The notes beneath the pieces were generated by a model that saw only the letters and a program-made list of their open reading frames with translations, searched no databases and had not been told where the DNA came from. Position numbers and translations under genes: made by a program. Shown here one piece after another: positions 35,976-45,626 of a stretch of DNA of 64,000 bases; within the stretch, counting starts at the first letter, position 1; each line of letters starts with the position of its first letter. This DNA comes from Ralstonia pickettii (lineage in GTDB: Bacteria > Pseudomonadota > Gammaproteobacteria > Burkholderiales > Burkholderiaceae): assembly GCF_030582395.1 (NCBI RefSeq), contig NZ_CP104382.1, forward strand, positions 1,054,001-1,118,000. The letters run 5' to 3'.

Positions 35976-38216
35976 ATGCGGGATTCGACAACCCACCGTC
36001 GTACGGCCACGACACATACCGGGCGCGCCTCCAACGCCCGGACACGTCGCTCGTTCAAGCTGGCACTCGTGGCACAGGCTGCGGCCGCGCTGATTCTGGC
36101 CGCGTGCGGCGGCGGCGGAGATGACGCGCTCACGCCGGCCGGCGGCAAGCTGGACGCAAACGGCTCGCAGCAGCAGGGCAATACCAACACCGGCAACACG
36201 AATGCACCAGCGCCGGCAGTCGACGCAACGGTGCCGCCGGTCGAACTGCCGGACTACATCAGGCCGGTCAACTACAAGCTGTGGTTCCGCCCGAGCGCAG
36301 ACCTGAACAGCTTCTCGGGCCGCGCCGATGTGGAGATCAAGGTCACCAAGCAAACCGGTGCCGTGACGCTGGCCGTGCGCGACCTGAAGCTCGACGGCTC
36401 GCGCCTGACGCTCACGCCCACCTCGGGCAACGGCGCGGCGCGTGTGCTCGTGCCGATTCCGCAATCGCAAGGGGCCTTCTATGACCTGCGCGACCCGACC
36501 GGAGACATCAAGCCCGGCAACTACGTGCTGCACATGGAGTGGACGGGCACGATCAACTTCACCAAGGCCGAGGGCATCTTCAAGCTGGGCCTGCAGGCGG
36601 CAACGGGTGAGAGCTCGGACGCCATCGTCACGCAAGGCGAGTCGAACTTCGCGCGCGAGTGGTTCCCGAGCTGGGATGAGCCGGCCTTCCGCAACACCTT
36701 CGAAGTGACGGCGGAAATTCCGGGCGACTGGAAGGCCGTGGCCAACGGGAGACAGACGGGCGCCACCAAGCTGCCGGATGGCTATCAGCAGGTGTCGTTT
36801 GCCAAGACACCGTCGATGCCGGCGTACCTGCTGTTCTTCGGCGGCGGCAAGTTCGACATCCTGGAAGACCAGTTCACCAACCCGCTCGACGGCAGCAGCA
36901 TGCGCCTGCGCTGGTGGGTGCCGCCCGGCGAGGCGCACTCGGCGGTCTCCGGCATGCAGTTCACCAAGGAAGCGCTGAACCACTACTACAACTACTTCCA
37001 GATCCCGCTGCCGTTCGACAAGATGGACACCATCGTCGCCAACGACAGCTACAACAACAAGAATGCCGGCTTTGGCGGCATGGAGAACTGGGGCGCCATC
37101 TTCGAGTTTGCCGACCAGGTGCTGGTGCCGCCCGATGGCGCACCGACAACGGTCCACTCGATGGGCAAGGCGCGCTCGTTCGTCGTGGTGTCGCATGAAC
37201 TGGCCCACCAATGGTTTGGTGACTTGGTCACGCTGGACTGGTGGGACGATATCTGGCTGAACGAGTCCTTCGCCAACTGGTTCGAGAACGTCACCAAGAT
37301 CGCGCTGCACCCCGAGTTCCAAGGCAACACATGGGCCGACTATGCAGCCGTCAAGCAGCGCGTCTACACGTTGGACCTGCAGCCTACCGCCGTACCGGTA
37401 CAGCACAACCTGAGCGATGCCGGCTCGATGGACTTCCTCGACCGCTTTGCCTACAACAAGGGCGGCCATGTCCTGCAGATGCTCGAGAACTACATCGGCA
37501 AGGACGCCATGCGCAAGGGTCTGCAGAGCTACCTGAACAAGTACAAGTTCGGTAACGGCACGCCGCCGCGCCTGTGGGCAGAACTGGAAGCGGCAAGCGG
37601 CAAGCCGGTGGGCAAGGTGGGCGACAGCTTCGTGCGCCAGACCGGCCTGCCGCTCGTCACCATCGATGCGCAGTGCAATCCGGTCACCAACCAGAACGTG
37701 CTGACGATCACGCAGAAGGCCTTCCCGAACAAGAACGTCTATTCGGGCTACCAGTGGAACGTGCCGCTCACGCTGGCCTACGGCGACAACTTTGGTCAGT
37801 CGCAGACCATCGTGCTCGACCAGCAGACCGCGCAGGTCACGCTGCCGACGTGCTCGGCCGTGCTGGCCAACCCCTCGGGCCTGGACTACTACGTGACCAA
37901 CTACAGCCCGACGCTGTGGAGCAACCTGCTGGCGCAGGCCGGGGCCATCAGCAGCGATGCGGCCAAGACCAACATCGCAGGCGATGCCACGCAGTTGTAT
38001 AACGCGCAGCTCATCACCAAGGCGCAGTACGACCAGATCGTCGGTATCAAGAACTTCCAGCCTGCGGTGGCAACACTGGCCGCCCAGTCTGTGAAGCCAA
38101 CCGGCTCGCTGCAACCGCAAGCGGTGCAGTTGCAGGAAATGCAGTCGATGGATCGCCCGATCCACACGTTCCGCTACGAAGGTCTCATGAAGCATCTGAC
38201 CGACATCAAGCGGTAA
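35976..38216 (+). CDS. M1-family metallopeptidase, lipoprotein (aminopeptidase N-like)
   Basis: 746 aa. Start ATG 35976 has AGGAG upstream. The export signal carries a twin-arginine-like TRRSFKLAL and ends in LILAACGGGGDD, so a lipidated, probably Tat-type, protein is likely. Exopeptidase motif GGMENWG (residues 367-373) and zinc motif HELAH (407-411) with the distal Glu E430 in WLNESFANWF are intact. The C-terminal helical domain is shorter than in E. coli PepN (about 870 aa). It cleaves N-terminal residues from peptides outside the cytoplasm. It stands alone with a G/C-rich hairpin following. Confidence 0.9.
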   Translation: MRDSTTHRRTATTHTGRASNARTRRSFKLALVAQAAAALILAACGGGGDDALTPAGGKLDANGSQQQGNTNTGNTNAPAPAVDATVPPVELPDYIRPVNYKLWFRPSADLNSFSGRADVEIKVTKQTGAVTLAVRDLKLDGSRLTLTPTSGNGAARVLVPIPQSQGAFYDLRDPTGDIKPGNYVLHMEWTGTINFTKAEGIFKLGLQAATGESSDAIVTQGESNFAREWFPSWDEPAFRNTFEVTAEIPGDWKAVANGRQTGATKLPDGYQQVSFAKTPSMPAYLLFFGGGKFDILEDQFTNPLDGSSMRLRWWVPPGEAHSAVSGMQFTKEALNHYYNYFQIPLPFDKMDTIVANDSYNNKNAGFGGMENWGAIFEFADQVLVPPDGAPTTVHSMGKARSFVVVSHELAHQWFGDLVTLDWWDDIWLNESFANWFENVTKIALHPEFQGNTWADYAAVKQRVYTLDLQPTAVPVQHNLSDAGSMDFLDRFAYNKGGHVLQMLENYIGKDAMRKGLQSYLNKYKFGNGTPPRLWAELEAASGKPVGKVGDSFVRQTGLPLVTIDAQCNPVTNQNVLTITQKAFPNKNVYSGYQWNVPLTLAYGDNFGQSQTIVLDQQTAQVTLPTCSAVLANPSGLDYYVTNYSPTLWSNLLAQAGAISSDAAKTNIAGDATQLYNAQLITKAQYDQIVGIKNFQPAVATLAAQSVKPTGSLQPQAVQLQEMQSMDRPIHTFRYEGLMKHLTDIKR

Positions 38217-38228
38217 GCACCAAAGCAA

Positions 38229-38256
38229 GCGGGCCGCGTCTTACGATGCGGCCCGC
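38229..38256 (+). terminator. G/C hairpin after the aminopeptidase gene
   Basis: Perfect 9-bp arms GCGGGCCGC and GCGGCCCGC with a 10-nt loop, 12 bp past the stop. No T-run follows, so it may be a transcript-stabilising hairpin or a weak terminator. Confidence 0.45.
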
Positions 38257-38323
38257 TGCAAGGGTGGCTCCTGATTTCCGGCGGACACGGTCCGCCGTTT
38301 TTCATGCGCGCGTCAGACGATTC

Positions 38324-38647
38324 TCAACCGGTGCGATGCAGGAAGGTGGCCTGGATCACGTCGGTCATCCAGAGAGCGCTTTCGCCGGTCTGGCCGTGCT
38401 CCAGCACCTTGACGGCGCTTTCGAACAGCACGCTGGCCAGCGCATCGGAAGCGACGATCTCGATGCGCACGCGCGGCACGAACTCCGTCAGGTCTTCCTT
38501 GATGGAATGCGCGCCGGCCTGTGAAGCCGTTGGCGGATAGGCATTCACCTCGGCCACCGTCATGCCCGGGAAACCAGGGCAAACGCGCAGCGCTTCGTGC
38601 AAGCGCTCCAGCAGTTGCGGGCGCACTACGATGCGGATTTCCTTCAT
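38324..38647 (-). CDS. P-II-like signalling protein at end of metal efflux operon
   Basis: 107 aa with a ferredoxin-like P-II fold: MKEIRIVVRPQLLERLHEAL as strand 1 and helix 1, VTVAEV-like strand 2, a short T-loop region (YPPTASQAGAHSIKEDL), and VRIEIVASDALASVLFESAV. The T-loop lacks the conserved GlnB Tyr-51 context, so it is a P-II-like protein rather than a nitrogen regulator. Its ATG overlaps the TGA of the RND pump gene, so it is made with the pump. Similar proteins end several Czc/Cus-type operons and are thought to sense metal or nucleotide. Confidence 0.75.
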   Translation of the reverse strand: MKEIRIVVRPQLLERLHEALRVCPGFPGMTVAEVNAYPPTASQAGAHSIKEDLTEFVPRVRIEIVASDALASVLFESAVKVLEHGQTGESALWMTDVIQATFLHRTG

Positions 38648-41600
38648 GCCTTCGACTCCTCATCAAACCATTTGTACAGTGTGGGCAGCATCACCAGCGT
38701 CAGCAGCGTGCAGGTCAGCAGACCGCCGATCACCACGATGGCCAGCGGCCGTTGCACTTCCGAGCCCGGCCCTGTGGCGAACAGGAACGGGATCAGGCCC
38801 AGCATGGCTACCGTGGCCGTCATCATCACGGGGCGGAAACGCATGCGCGAGCCCAGCCGCACGGATTCCTCCACCGGCATGCCCTGCTCGCGCAGACTGC
38901 GGATCGTGCTGACCAGCACCACGCCGTTGAGCACCGCGATACCCCATAGCGCCACGAAACCCACCGATGCCGGCACGGACAGGTATTCACCCGTGACGAA
39001 CAGGCCGATCACTCCGCCCACCGAGGCGAACGGCAGCACCAGAATGATCAGCGTGGCATAGCGCACGGAGTTGAACAGCAGGAAGAGCAGGAAGAAGATG
39101 GCCGCCACCGTGATCGGCACGATCACCTTCAGGTGGCCCATGGCGCGTTCCATGTTCTGGAACTGGCCGCCCCACTCCAGGTAGTAGCCCTCGGGCAGCT
39201 TGACCTTCTGCGCGACGGCCGCCTGCAGCTCGGCCACGAAGCCGCCCAAGTCGCGGTCGCGCACATTCACGCCCACCACCACGCGGCGCTTGCCCAGCTC
39301 ACGGCTGATCTGCGCAGGGCCGTCGGTCACATCGATGCGGGCGATGCTTTCCATCGGCACCTGTGCGCCATTGGGGGCGGCCACGATCAGGTTGCGGATG
39401 GCCTCTACGCTGCCGCGATACGCGTCCGGCAAGCGCACCACCGCGCTGAAGCGGCGCTCGCCCTCAAAGATTTCCGTGGCTTCCTTGCCGCCGATGGCGG
39501 TCTCGATCACGTTGTGCACGTCGGCCGCATTCAGGCCGTGGCGTGCAATGGCCTGGCGGTCGATCGCGATCTGCAGATACTGCTGACCGGTGATCCGCTC
39601 CACGCGCATGTCCTGCGCGCCCTGGATGCCCTGCGCCACCTTGGCAATCGCCTCGGCCTTCTCGCGCAGTGTGTTCAGGTCATCGCCGAACACCTTGATG
39701 GCCACATCGGAACGCACGCCGGTCACCATCTCGTCAACGCGGTCAGAGATCGGCTGCGCCATGACGATCTGCACGCCGGGTAGCACCTGCAGCGCCTTGC
39801 GCATCGCTTCGGCAATGTCGTCCTGGTTCCAGCCCTTGGGCCATTCATCGCGCGGCTTGAGTGAGACGATCGGCGTCGATTCGTTCTGGCCCTGCGGGTC
39901 GGCCGGAGACTCGCCTCGGCCCACGCCGGAGACGGCCGACTTCACGCCCGGCACCTGCATCACCAGGCGCATGGCTTCCATCTCCATGCGGATCGACTCT
40001 TCCAGCGAGATGTTCGGCGCGCGGTTGATGCCTGGCACCACCGAGCCCTCCTTCATCTCCGGAATGAACGCCGTGCCCAGGAACGGCATCAGCGCGCCGG
40101 TGGCCAGAAACACGGCCACGGCCACGATGACGGTCTTGCGGCCGTTGTTGAGGCTCAGCTCCAGCAAGCGCAGATACGGCTTCTTCATCTTGCGGATCAG
40201 CCACGTGTCATGCGCGTCGTGCTCGGCGTGGGGGTCGTCGCTGTGCCCACCCTCCACGTGCTTGTGCACCTTGGGCTTGAGCAGATACGACGACAACACC
40301 GGCGTCAGCGTGAGCGACAGCACCAGCGAGAAAAACAGCGCAATCGCAATCGTGAAGGCCAGCGGCGCAAACATCTTGCCTTCCATGCCCTCCAGCGTCA
40401 TCAGCGGCAGGAACACCAGGATGATGATGCCCACGCCAAAGATCACGGGCGTCGCCACTTCCGTCACAGCATGCAGGATCACGCGCGCGCGGCTCTCGTT
40501 CGGATCACGCGGCTTGGCGAGGTGCGCAAAGGCGTTTTCCACCACGACCACCGAGCCATCGACCATCAAGCCGATGGCGATGGCCAACCCGCCGAGTGAC
40601 ATCAAATTGGCCGAGATGCCGAGCTTGTTCATCGCCATGAAGGTCAGCAGCGGCGTGAGGATCAGCGTGCCGACCACGATGAGCGATGAACGGATATCGC
40701 CCAGGAACAGCAACAGCACGATCACCACCAGCACCACGCCTTCGGCCAGCACCTTGATGACGGTCTGCAAGGCCGAATCGACCAGCTCCGAACGCTCGTA
40801 GTACGGCACGATCTTCAGGCCGTCGGGCAGCATGCCGTCGTTGTTGATGGCCTTCACGCGATCCTGGATGCGGGCGACGACTTCCTTCGCGTTGCCGCCG
40901 CGCATCATCATCACCACACCGCCGACGGATTCCGTCACGCCGTTCTTGACCACCGCCCCCGCGCGCACCGCCGTGCCGATCTTTACCTCGGCCACATCGC
41001 GAATCGTGAGTGGTGTGCCGTTGGCCTCCTTGAGCACGATCGCGCCAATGTCGTTGGTGTCGCGCACCAAACCCACGCCGCGGATCAGGTACTGCTCCGC
41101 AAAGTGCGGGAGCACCCCGCCGCCCGAGTTGGCGTTGTTGGCGGCCAGCGCCTCGAACACCTGCTTGACCGTCACGTTGTGGTGGCGCAGGCGCTCCGGA
41201 TTGACGAGCACCTGGTACTGCTTCTCGTAACCGCCCTGCGAGTTGATCTCGGCCACGCCCGGAATGGAGCGCAGCAGCGGCCGCACCACCCAGTCCTGCG
41301 CAATACGGCGCTGGGTGAGTTCCTCGACCGAAAGCTCCTTGTCGCCGTCATCCGGTTTGTCGAGCGTGTACTGATACACCTCGCCCAGGCCCGTCGATAC
41401 GGGGCCCAGCACCGGCGTCACGCCCGTCGGCATGCGCGACTGCACCTCGATCAGCCGCTCCATCACAAGCTGGCGCGCGAAGTACACATCGGTCTCGTCG
41501 GTGAAGACGAGCGTGATGAGCGACAAGCCCGGCTTGTTGAGCGAGCGCATCTCGGTCAGCGCCGGCAGGCCGGTCATCGCCATTTCCACCGGCACGGTCA

Positions 41601-41793
41601 CAAAGCGCTCTACCTCTTCCGGCGAGCGGCCCGGCGCCTCTGTGGCGATCTGCACCTGCACGTTGGTCACGTCCGGAAACGCGTCAAGCGACAGCTTGCG
41701 TGCGGCATCCAACCCGAAGAACAGCAGCACGGCGGCAATCACCGCCACCACGAGCCGTTGCTTGAGCGCGCCGCGAATCAATGCGTCGATCAT
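38644..41793 (-). CDS. Heavy-metal RND efflux pump, CzcA/CusA family
   Basis: 1049 aa, two repeats of six membrane helices with large periplasmic loops. N-terminal FFGLDAARKLSLDAFPDVTNV and the HME family blocks are clear. Helix 4 reads GLAIAIGLMVDGSVVVVENAF, with one Asp and one Glu of the proton relay. The first Asp found in CzcA (DFGxxVD) is Gly, as in CusA. The substrate (Zn/Co/Cd, Cu/Ag or Ni) therefore cannot be fixed by sequence. It exchanges metal for protons across both membranes with the adaptor and TolC-type proteins encoded just upstream. All junctions in the operon overlap. Confidence 0.9.
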   Translation of the reverse strand: MIDALIRGALKQRLVVAVIAAVLLFFGLDAARKLSLDAFPDVTNVQVQIATEAPGRSPEEVERFVTVPVEMAMTGLPALTEMRSLNKPGLSLITLVFTDETDVYFARQLVMERLIEVQSRMPTGVTPVLGPVSTGLGEVYQYTLDKPDDGDKELSVEELTQRRIAQDWVVRPLLRSIPGVAEINSQGGYEKQYQVLVNPERLRHHNVTVKQVFEALAANNANSGGGVLPHFAEQYLIRGVGLVRDTNDIGAIVLKEANGTPLTIRDVAEVKIGTAVRAGAVVKNGVTESVGGVVMMMRGGNAKEVVARIQDRVKAINNDGMLPDGLKIVPYYERSELVDSALQTVIKVLAEGVVLVVIVLLLFLGDIRSSLIVVGTLILTPLLTFMAMNKLGISANLMSLGGLAIAIGLMVDGSVVVVENAFAHLAKPRDPNESRARVILHAVTEVATPVIFGVGIIILVFLPLMTLEGMEGKMFAPLAFTIAIALFFSLVLSLTLTPVLSSYLLKPKVHKHVEGGHSDDPHAEHDAHDTWLIRKMKKPYLRLLELSLNNGRKTVIVAVAVFLATGALMPFLGTAFIPEMKEGSVVPGINRAPNISLEESIRMEMEAMRLVMQVPGVKSAVSGVGRGESPADPQGQNESTPIVSLKPRDEWPKGWNQDDIAEAMRKALQVLPGVQIVMAQPISDRVDEMVTGVRSDVAIKVFGDDLNTLREKAEAIAKVAQGIQGAQDMRVERITGQQYLQIAIDRQAIARHGLNAADVHNVIETAIGGKEATEIFEGERRFSAVVRLPDAYRGSVEAIRNLIVAAPNGAQVPMESIARIDVTDGPAQISRELGKRRVVVGVNVRDRDLGGFVAELQAAVAQKVKLPEGYYLEWGGQFQNMERAMGHLKVIVPITVAAIFFLLFLLFNSVRYATLIILVLPFASVGGVIGLFVTGEYLSVPASVGFVALWGIAVLNGVVLVSTIRSLREQGMPVEESVRLGSRMRFRPVMMTATVAMLGLIPFLFATGPGSEVQRPLAIVVIGGLLTCTLLTLVMLPTLYKWFDEESKA

Positions 41794-43010
41794 GCGCCCT
41801 CCATCTCGGCGCGCTTGCGCTCGTTGTTCAGATGGAAGCCGCCTTCAACGACGATGGGCTGCCCGACCTGCACGCCGGAAACCACCGGGCGCACGCCGTT
41901 CGATTCATCGCCGAGCTTGACCGGCGTGAGCTGGTAGTTCGTCTCGCTGGTGCGCACGAATACGTAGTCGCGGTTGTCTTCACGCACCACCGCGGAAGTC
42001 GGCACCACCACGCGTTCTTCCGGGCGCGACTGGATGAGCAGCGTGGCCAGCATCGACGGCTTGAGCGTGCGCTCCGCGTTGTCCACTTCGGTGCGCACCG
42101 TGACCGTCCGCGTTTGCGGGTCGACAATGTCCGACACCCAGATCAGCTTGCCGACAATGCGATCGCCCGCGCCGGTGTCGATCTCCACGGCCTGGCCTGC
42201 GCGCACGCCCGCAGCGGCGTTTTCGGGCACTTCACCCACCACCCACACGCGCGACAGATCGGCCACGGTGAACAGCTCGTCGGCCGGCTGCACGACTTGG
42301 CCGCGCGTCACCTTGCGCTCGACCACCGTGCCGCTGATGCTCGCCACCACGGGCGAGATCGACGACATGCCGCTCGTGCGCATCTTCGCCAGCTTGCCGG
42401 GCGACACGCCCATCACGCGCAATTGGTCGACGGCCGCGCGCACTTCGGCATCGGCCATCGCCAGTTCGCTCTGTCGCTTCTGGAGTTCGGCCGAGCCGAT
42501 CACGTCGGCAGCCAGCAGCAGCTTGGCGCGTTCCAGCGCACGCGCCTGCAGGTCGCGCTGCGCTGCAGCCTTCTGATAGGCGAGCTGCGCGGCGCCAAGC
42601 TCCGTGCTGTGCAGTTGCGCGAGGATGTCGCCTGCCTTCACGCTCTGCCCCGGCGTGGCGACCAGCTCCGTCACACGCCCCGTGACGGTGGCACCGATGC
42701 GCGCCACGCGCTGTTCGTCAAACGCAATCTGCCCCGGCACGCGCAGGCGCTCGGCAATCGGCTGCTTGCCCACAGGCGCCACTTTGAGGCGCTGCACCAG
42801 CGTGGGCTGTGCAACCACGAGGTTCGGGTCGACGGCCTGTTGCGCAGCCTTGGCATCGTTGGCGGCATCTTTGCCGCAGGCGGCCAGCAGCAGCATCGCC
42901 GCCAGGGCAACGCCGGCCAGCCGGATCGAAGAAGAGAAACAAGAAGGTACGGTCATGGTCTGGCTGGATTCGTGAGTTCGGGAGGCAACGCGATGGCTCT
43001 GGCGTTTCAT
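41790..43010 (-). CDS. RND efflux periplasmic adaptor (CzcB-like)
   Basis: 406 aa. The ATG at 43010 has GGAGG nearby and overlaps the end of the TolC-type gene, so the long N-terminus is likely real. The signal ends at a lipobox (AAMLLLAACGKDAAND), giving an inner-membrane lipoprotein. Lipoyl/barrel-sandwich parts (GATVTGRVTELVATPGQSVK, then ISPVVASISGTVVERKVTRG) and a helical hairpin (YQKAAAQRDLQARALERAKL) follow. It links pump and outer-membrane channel. No His-rich metal-binding N-terminus of classical CzcB is seen, again leaving the metal open. Confidence 0.88.
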   Translation of the reverse strand: MKRQSHRVASRTHESSQTMTVPSCFSSSIRLAGVALAAMLLLAACGKDAANDAKAAQQAVDPNLVVAQPTLVQRLKVAPVGKQPIAERLRVPGQIAFDEQRVARIGATVTGRVTELVATPGQSVKAGDILAQLHSTELGAAQLAYQKAAAQRDLQARALERAKLLLAADVIGSAELQKRQSELAMADAEVRAAVDQLRVMGVSPGKLAKMRTSGMSSISPVVASISGTVVERKVTRGQVVQPADELFTVADLSRVWVVGEVPENAAAGVRAGQAVEIDTGAGDRIVGKLIWVSDIVDPQTRTVTVRTEVDNAERTLKPSMLATLLIQSRPEERVVVPTSAVVREDNRDYVFVRTSETNYQLTPVKLGDESNGVRPVVSGVQVGQPIVVEGGFHLNNERKRAEMEGA

Positions 43011-44353
43011 GGGGCCTCCGGGCGCAGGCGGTCGAGTTCAACGGCGGCGGTGCGCAGGTCTGCGCGTGCGGCAATCAGGTCATTGCGTGCCTGGCGGAAG
43101 ACGCGCTGGGCATCGAGGTAGTCGAGAATCCCGCGCTCGCCGTGGCGGTATGCGGCTTCGGCCACGCGCAGCGCCGATTCGGCCTGCTTGATGACGCCGG
43201 ATTCGAGCGCGCTGACTTGCGACTCCGCAATCTCGTATTGGCGATAGGCCAATTCCACTGCCTGGCGCGTGCGCAACTCCCGGTCGCGCAACAGGGCGCG
43301 GGCGCGTTCGCGGGCGGCCACGGCTTCACCGACGGGACCATCGCGGCGGTCGAACAGCGGAATCGACATCACCAAGCCCACGCGGCTGTCCTGCAGATCG
43401 GGCTGGCGGTCGACCGACCCGCGCAGCGCCAGCGACGGCCAACGCTGGCTGCGCTCGTGCGCAAGACGCGCTTCGGCCTCACGCACGGCGGCGCGATCGG
43501 CCTCCAGCTCTGGATGCGTGGCGAGGACCGTGCTAACCAGATCGGCCAGCGGAGGCAGATGCGCGACGGGAGGCGTTTCCGCACCGGCATCGACATCGAA
43601 CGTCTGCGGCAGATCGGCACCCACGGCGCGGCGCAGTTCGGCCAGCGCCTGCTGCACACGCAGTGCGGCGGCCTGCTCGTTGCGCTGCGCGTTGAGCAAC
43701 TCCGCGTCGCCACGGATGAGTTCGTAGCGCGGGGCTTCGCCGGTTTCCACACGCACGGCCACGCCACGGCGGATCTGCTCGACCAGCGTCACGTCTTCGC
43801 GCGCGTTGCGCTGCTCGGCCTCGCGGCGCACCACGTCGTAAAAGCGCAGCTTGAGATCGGCTTCCACGTCCCGCGCCTGCGACCGGGCGGTCGCTTGCGA
43901 CGCTTCGTACGCGGCGTCGGCGGCTTGCGTACGGGCGGCGCGCTGCCATGGCAAGTCGAGCTTTTGCGTAATCGAAACGCTGTTTGTGCGGCCTTCCGCC
44001 GCACCCGGCATGCGGGCACGCTGGCGGCCGGCCATGGCTTCCACCTCGGGGTTGGGCCAGGCGCGTGCGGTGGCGATGCCCGCCTGCGCAGCCTGCACCT
44101 GCGCCTGTGAAGCGGCGAGTGCCGGGTGGTTGGCGCGTGCCAGTTCCAGCAACTGCTGCAAGGTGTAGCGCGGCTGCGGGAGCGCCTCGTCGGCACGGGC
44201 GGTGGCGGTCTGGGCACTACGTGGCGACGGTGTCGGGGGCGCTGCATTGGCATGGACAGCCATCGCGGTCAGCACAGCGGAAAGAACAGCACGTCGCGAC
44301 GCGCGCGCGCCTGCTGCGGGGCGCGGGTTGACCGCATCCTGATTGCACAACAT
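43007..44353 (-). CDS. TolC-family outer-membrane channel (CzcC-like)
   Basis: 448 aa with an N-terminal export signal (RRAVLSAVLTAMAVHANAA). The protein has two repeats of the TolC alpha-hairpin domain: YTLQQLLELARANHPALAAS near residue 62 and RQAVELAYRQYEIAESQVSA near 370. It forms the outer-membrane exit of the tripartite pump. Start ATG 44353 has a weak AGGA. The gene is first of the efflux operon proper (C-B-A order plus P-II) with a small gene 113 bp before it. Stop and next start overlap (ATGA). Confidence 0.88.
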   Translation of the reverse strand: MLCNQDAVNPRPAAGARASRRAVLSAVLTAMAVHANAAPPTPSPRSAQTATARADEALPQPRYTLQQLLELARANHPALAASQAQVQAAQAGIATARAWPNPEVEAMAGRQRARMPGAAEGRTNSVSITQKLDLPWQRAARTQAADAAYEASQATARSQARDVEADLKLRFYDVVRREAEQRNAREDVTLVEQIRRGVAVRVETGEAPRYELIRGDAELLNAQRNEQAAALRVQQALAELRRAVGADLPQTFDVDAGAETPPVAHLPPLADLVSTVLATHPELEADRAAVREAEARLAHERSQRWPSLALRGSVDRQPDLQDSRVGLVMSIPLFDRRDGPVGEAVAARERARALLRDRELRTRQAVELAYRQYEIAESQVSALESGVIKQAESALRVAEAAYRHGERGILDYLDAQRVFRQARNDLIAARADLRTAAVELDRLRPEAP

Positions 44354-44466
44354 CCGAAATCATCCTGAAAAAGAAGAACAGGCAAGCGCGAACGCCCAGC
44401 CGGTCAACAGACCGGTTGGCGCAGCACTAGCAACTCAAGGGGATGGTTTCCGGCGAAAGCCGGAGA

Positions 44467-44994
44467 TCAGGCGCGTGCGGGCGGGCGCAGCATGGGGGCC
44501 GGCGTGGGGCCAGCCTGGAACGGAGGAAGCGAAACACGGACACGCGCGACACGCAAGCCGGGCGTCAACACCATGGGCGGCGGCGGCAGCCAGAGTTCTG
44601 GCGCGTCGCTGGGGTGATCGGGGGCGGCGGCGCTGGTGGTGGGCGCATCGGGCGCATCGGGAGCGTTCGCAACCCAGTGTTCGACGCTGAAGCACTGGCC
44701 GGGCTGCTTGACCGTCTTGCCAAGCGCGACCTTGATGGCACGCTCAAAACCCTTGCTGGGCTTAGCAGCGGGCAGCGCTTCACCCGGCACGTCGTCAACC
44801 ACGGCTTCGATGGCTTCAAGCGCGTCGTCCGCAGCCTGGCCATCGGGAAAATGGGTGGCCGAAAACACCGACACCGTAAACAACAGACACCAAATCGTGA
44901 CGATCCACCGTACGCCGCGCGCACGCGACAGCACGCCCCGCGCGGTGGCGCGAGACAACGTCGGCAAGGCGGAGGAAAGATTCGTCACAAACAT
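44467..44994 (-). CDS. Hypothetical membrane-anchored protein before the efflux operon
   Basis: 175 aa. ATG 44994 has GGAG. After a basic N-terminus, one hydrophobic segment (WIVTIWCLLFTVSVFSA) is a signal or anchor. The rest is Pro/Ala-rich with one Cys (PGQCFSVEHW) and an acidic patch (DDALEAIEAVVDD). It has no metal-binding cluster. The position matches CzcI-like or small regulatory proteins that open Czc operons. That similarity is by place and not by sequence, so the call stays open. Confidence 0.5.
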   Translation of the reverse strand: MFVTNLSSALPTLSRATARGVLSRARGVRWIVTIWCLLFTVSVFSATHFPDGQAADDALEAIEAVVDDVPGEALPAAKPSKGFERAIKVALGKTVKQPGQCFSVEHWVANAPDAPDAPTTSAAAPDHPSDAPELWLPPPPMVLTPGLRVARVRVSLPPFQAGPTPAPMLRPPARA

Positions 44995-45058
44995 GGGCTC
45001 CGAATACTATCGGAAAAATGCTGCATCTACACACAACGTCGGGCAGATCGCGCGGATA

Positions 45059-45460
45059 TCAATCGGAATCGACCTGACTTTTGCGAATCCGTTCCATTTC
45101 AGGCCAATGCGCACGCACCCAATCGTCCAGGCCGACGAGCGTGCGGTTAAGCGATTCACCGAGCGGGCTAAGACGATATTCGACGTGCGGCGGGACGCTG
45201 TCGTAGATGGTGCGCAGGATGAGGCCGTTGGCTTCCAGCTCACGCAGCGTCTGCGTGAGCATTTTTTGCGAGATGCCGTCGCCCACGCGGCGCAGGAGTT
45301 CGTTGTTGCGCACGGGGCCGTTTTCCAGCGCGGGGAAGATGCGCAGCGCCCACTTGCCGGCAACCAGTTCGAGCGCGCGCGTGGACGGGCAGGCGTCCAC
45401 GGTGCCTTCAGCCACACTTTCCGGCGTGGACGAAGAGGACGGGGCCATGTTGTCGGCCAT
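45059..45460 (-). CDS. HxlR-family transcriptional regulator
   Basis: 133 aa starting MADNMAPSSSSTPESV at 45460, where GGAGG precedes the ATG. The winged HTH is typical: CPSTRALELVAGKWALRIFP, then RNNELLRRVGDGISQKMLTQ and LRELEANGLILRTIYD with PPHVEYRLSPLGESL. The Cys near residue 24 in the C-P-S/T position is often redox-sensing in the family. Regulators of this type control nearby oxidoreductase genes, here perhaps the tartrate/malate dehydrogenase (same strand, divided by about 165 bp). The spacing does not settle the target. Confidence 0.85.
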   Translation of the reverse strand: MADNMAPSSSSTPESVAEGTVDACPSTRALELVAGKWALRIFPALENGPVRNNELLRRVGDGISQKMLTQTLRELEANGLILRTIYDSVPPHVEYRLSPLGESLNRTLVGLDDWVRAHWPEMERIRKSQVDSD

Positions 45461-45626
45461 GGGGGCCTCCGGAACACGATTGGGATACGCGACCGTACCG
45501 CCAATCGTCCAGCCCTGCAATGCAGCCTGTCAGTCGAGCTGGCCCTGGCAGACATTCGTGGTGCGGAGGTAGTCGTCCACGCAAGAGCGCATACCTTGTC
45601 CGCGTGAACGATCCAGTCGATGAAGA

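Noticed and set aside
35796..38228. 810-aa minus-strand open frame
   Set aside because: Antisense of the M1 aminopeptidase, with repetitive Val/Arg/Leu/His composition and no domain.
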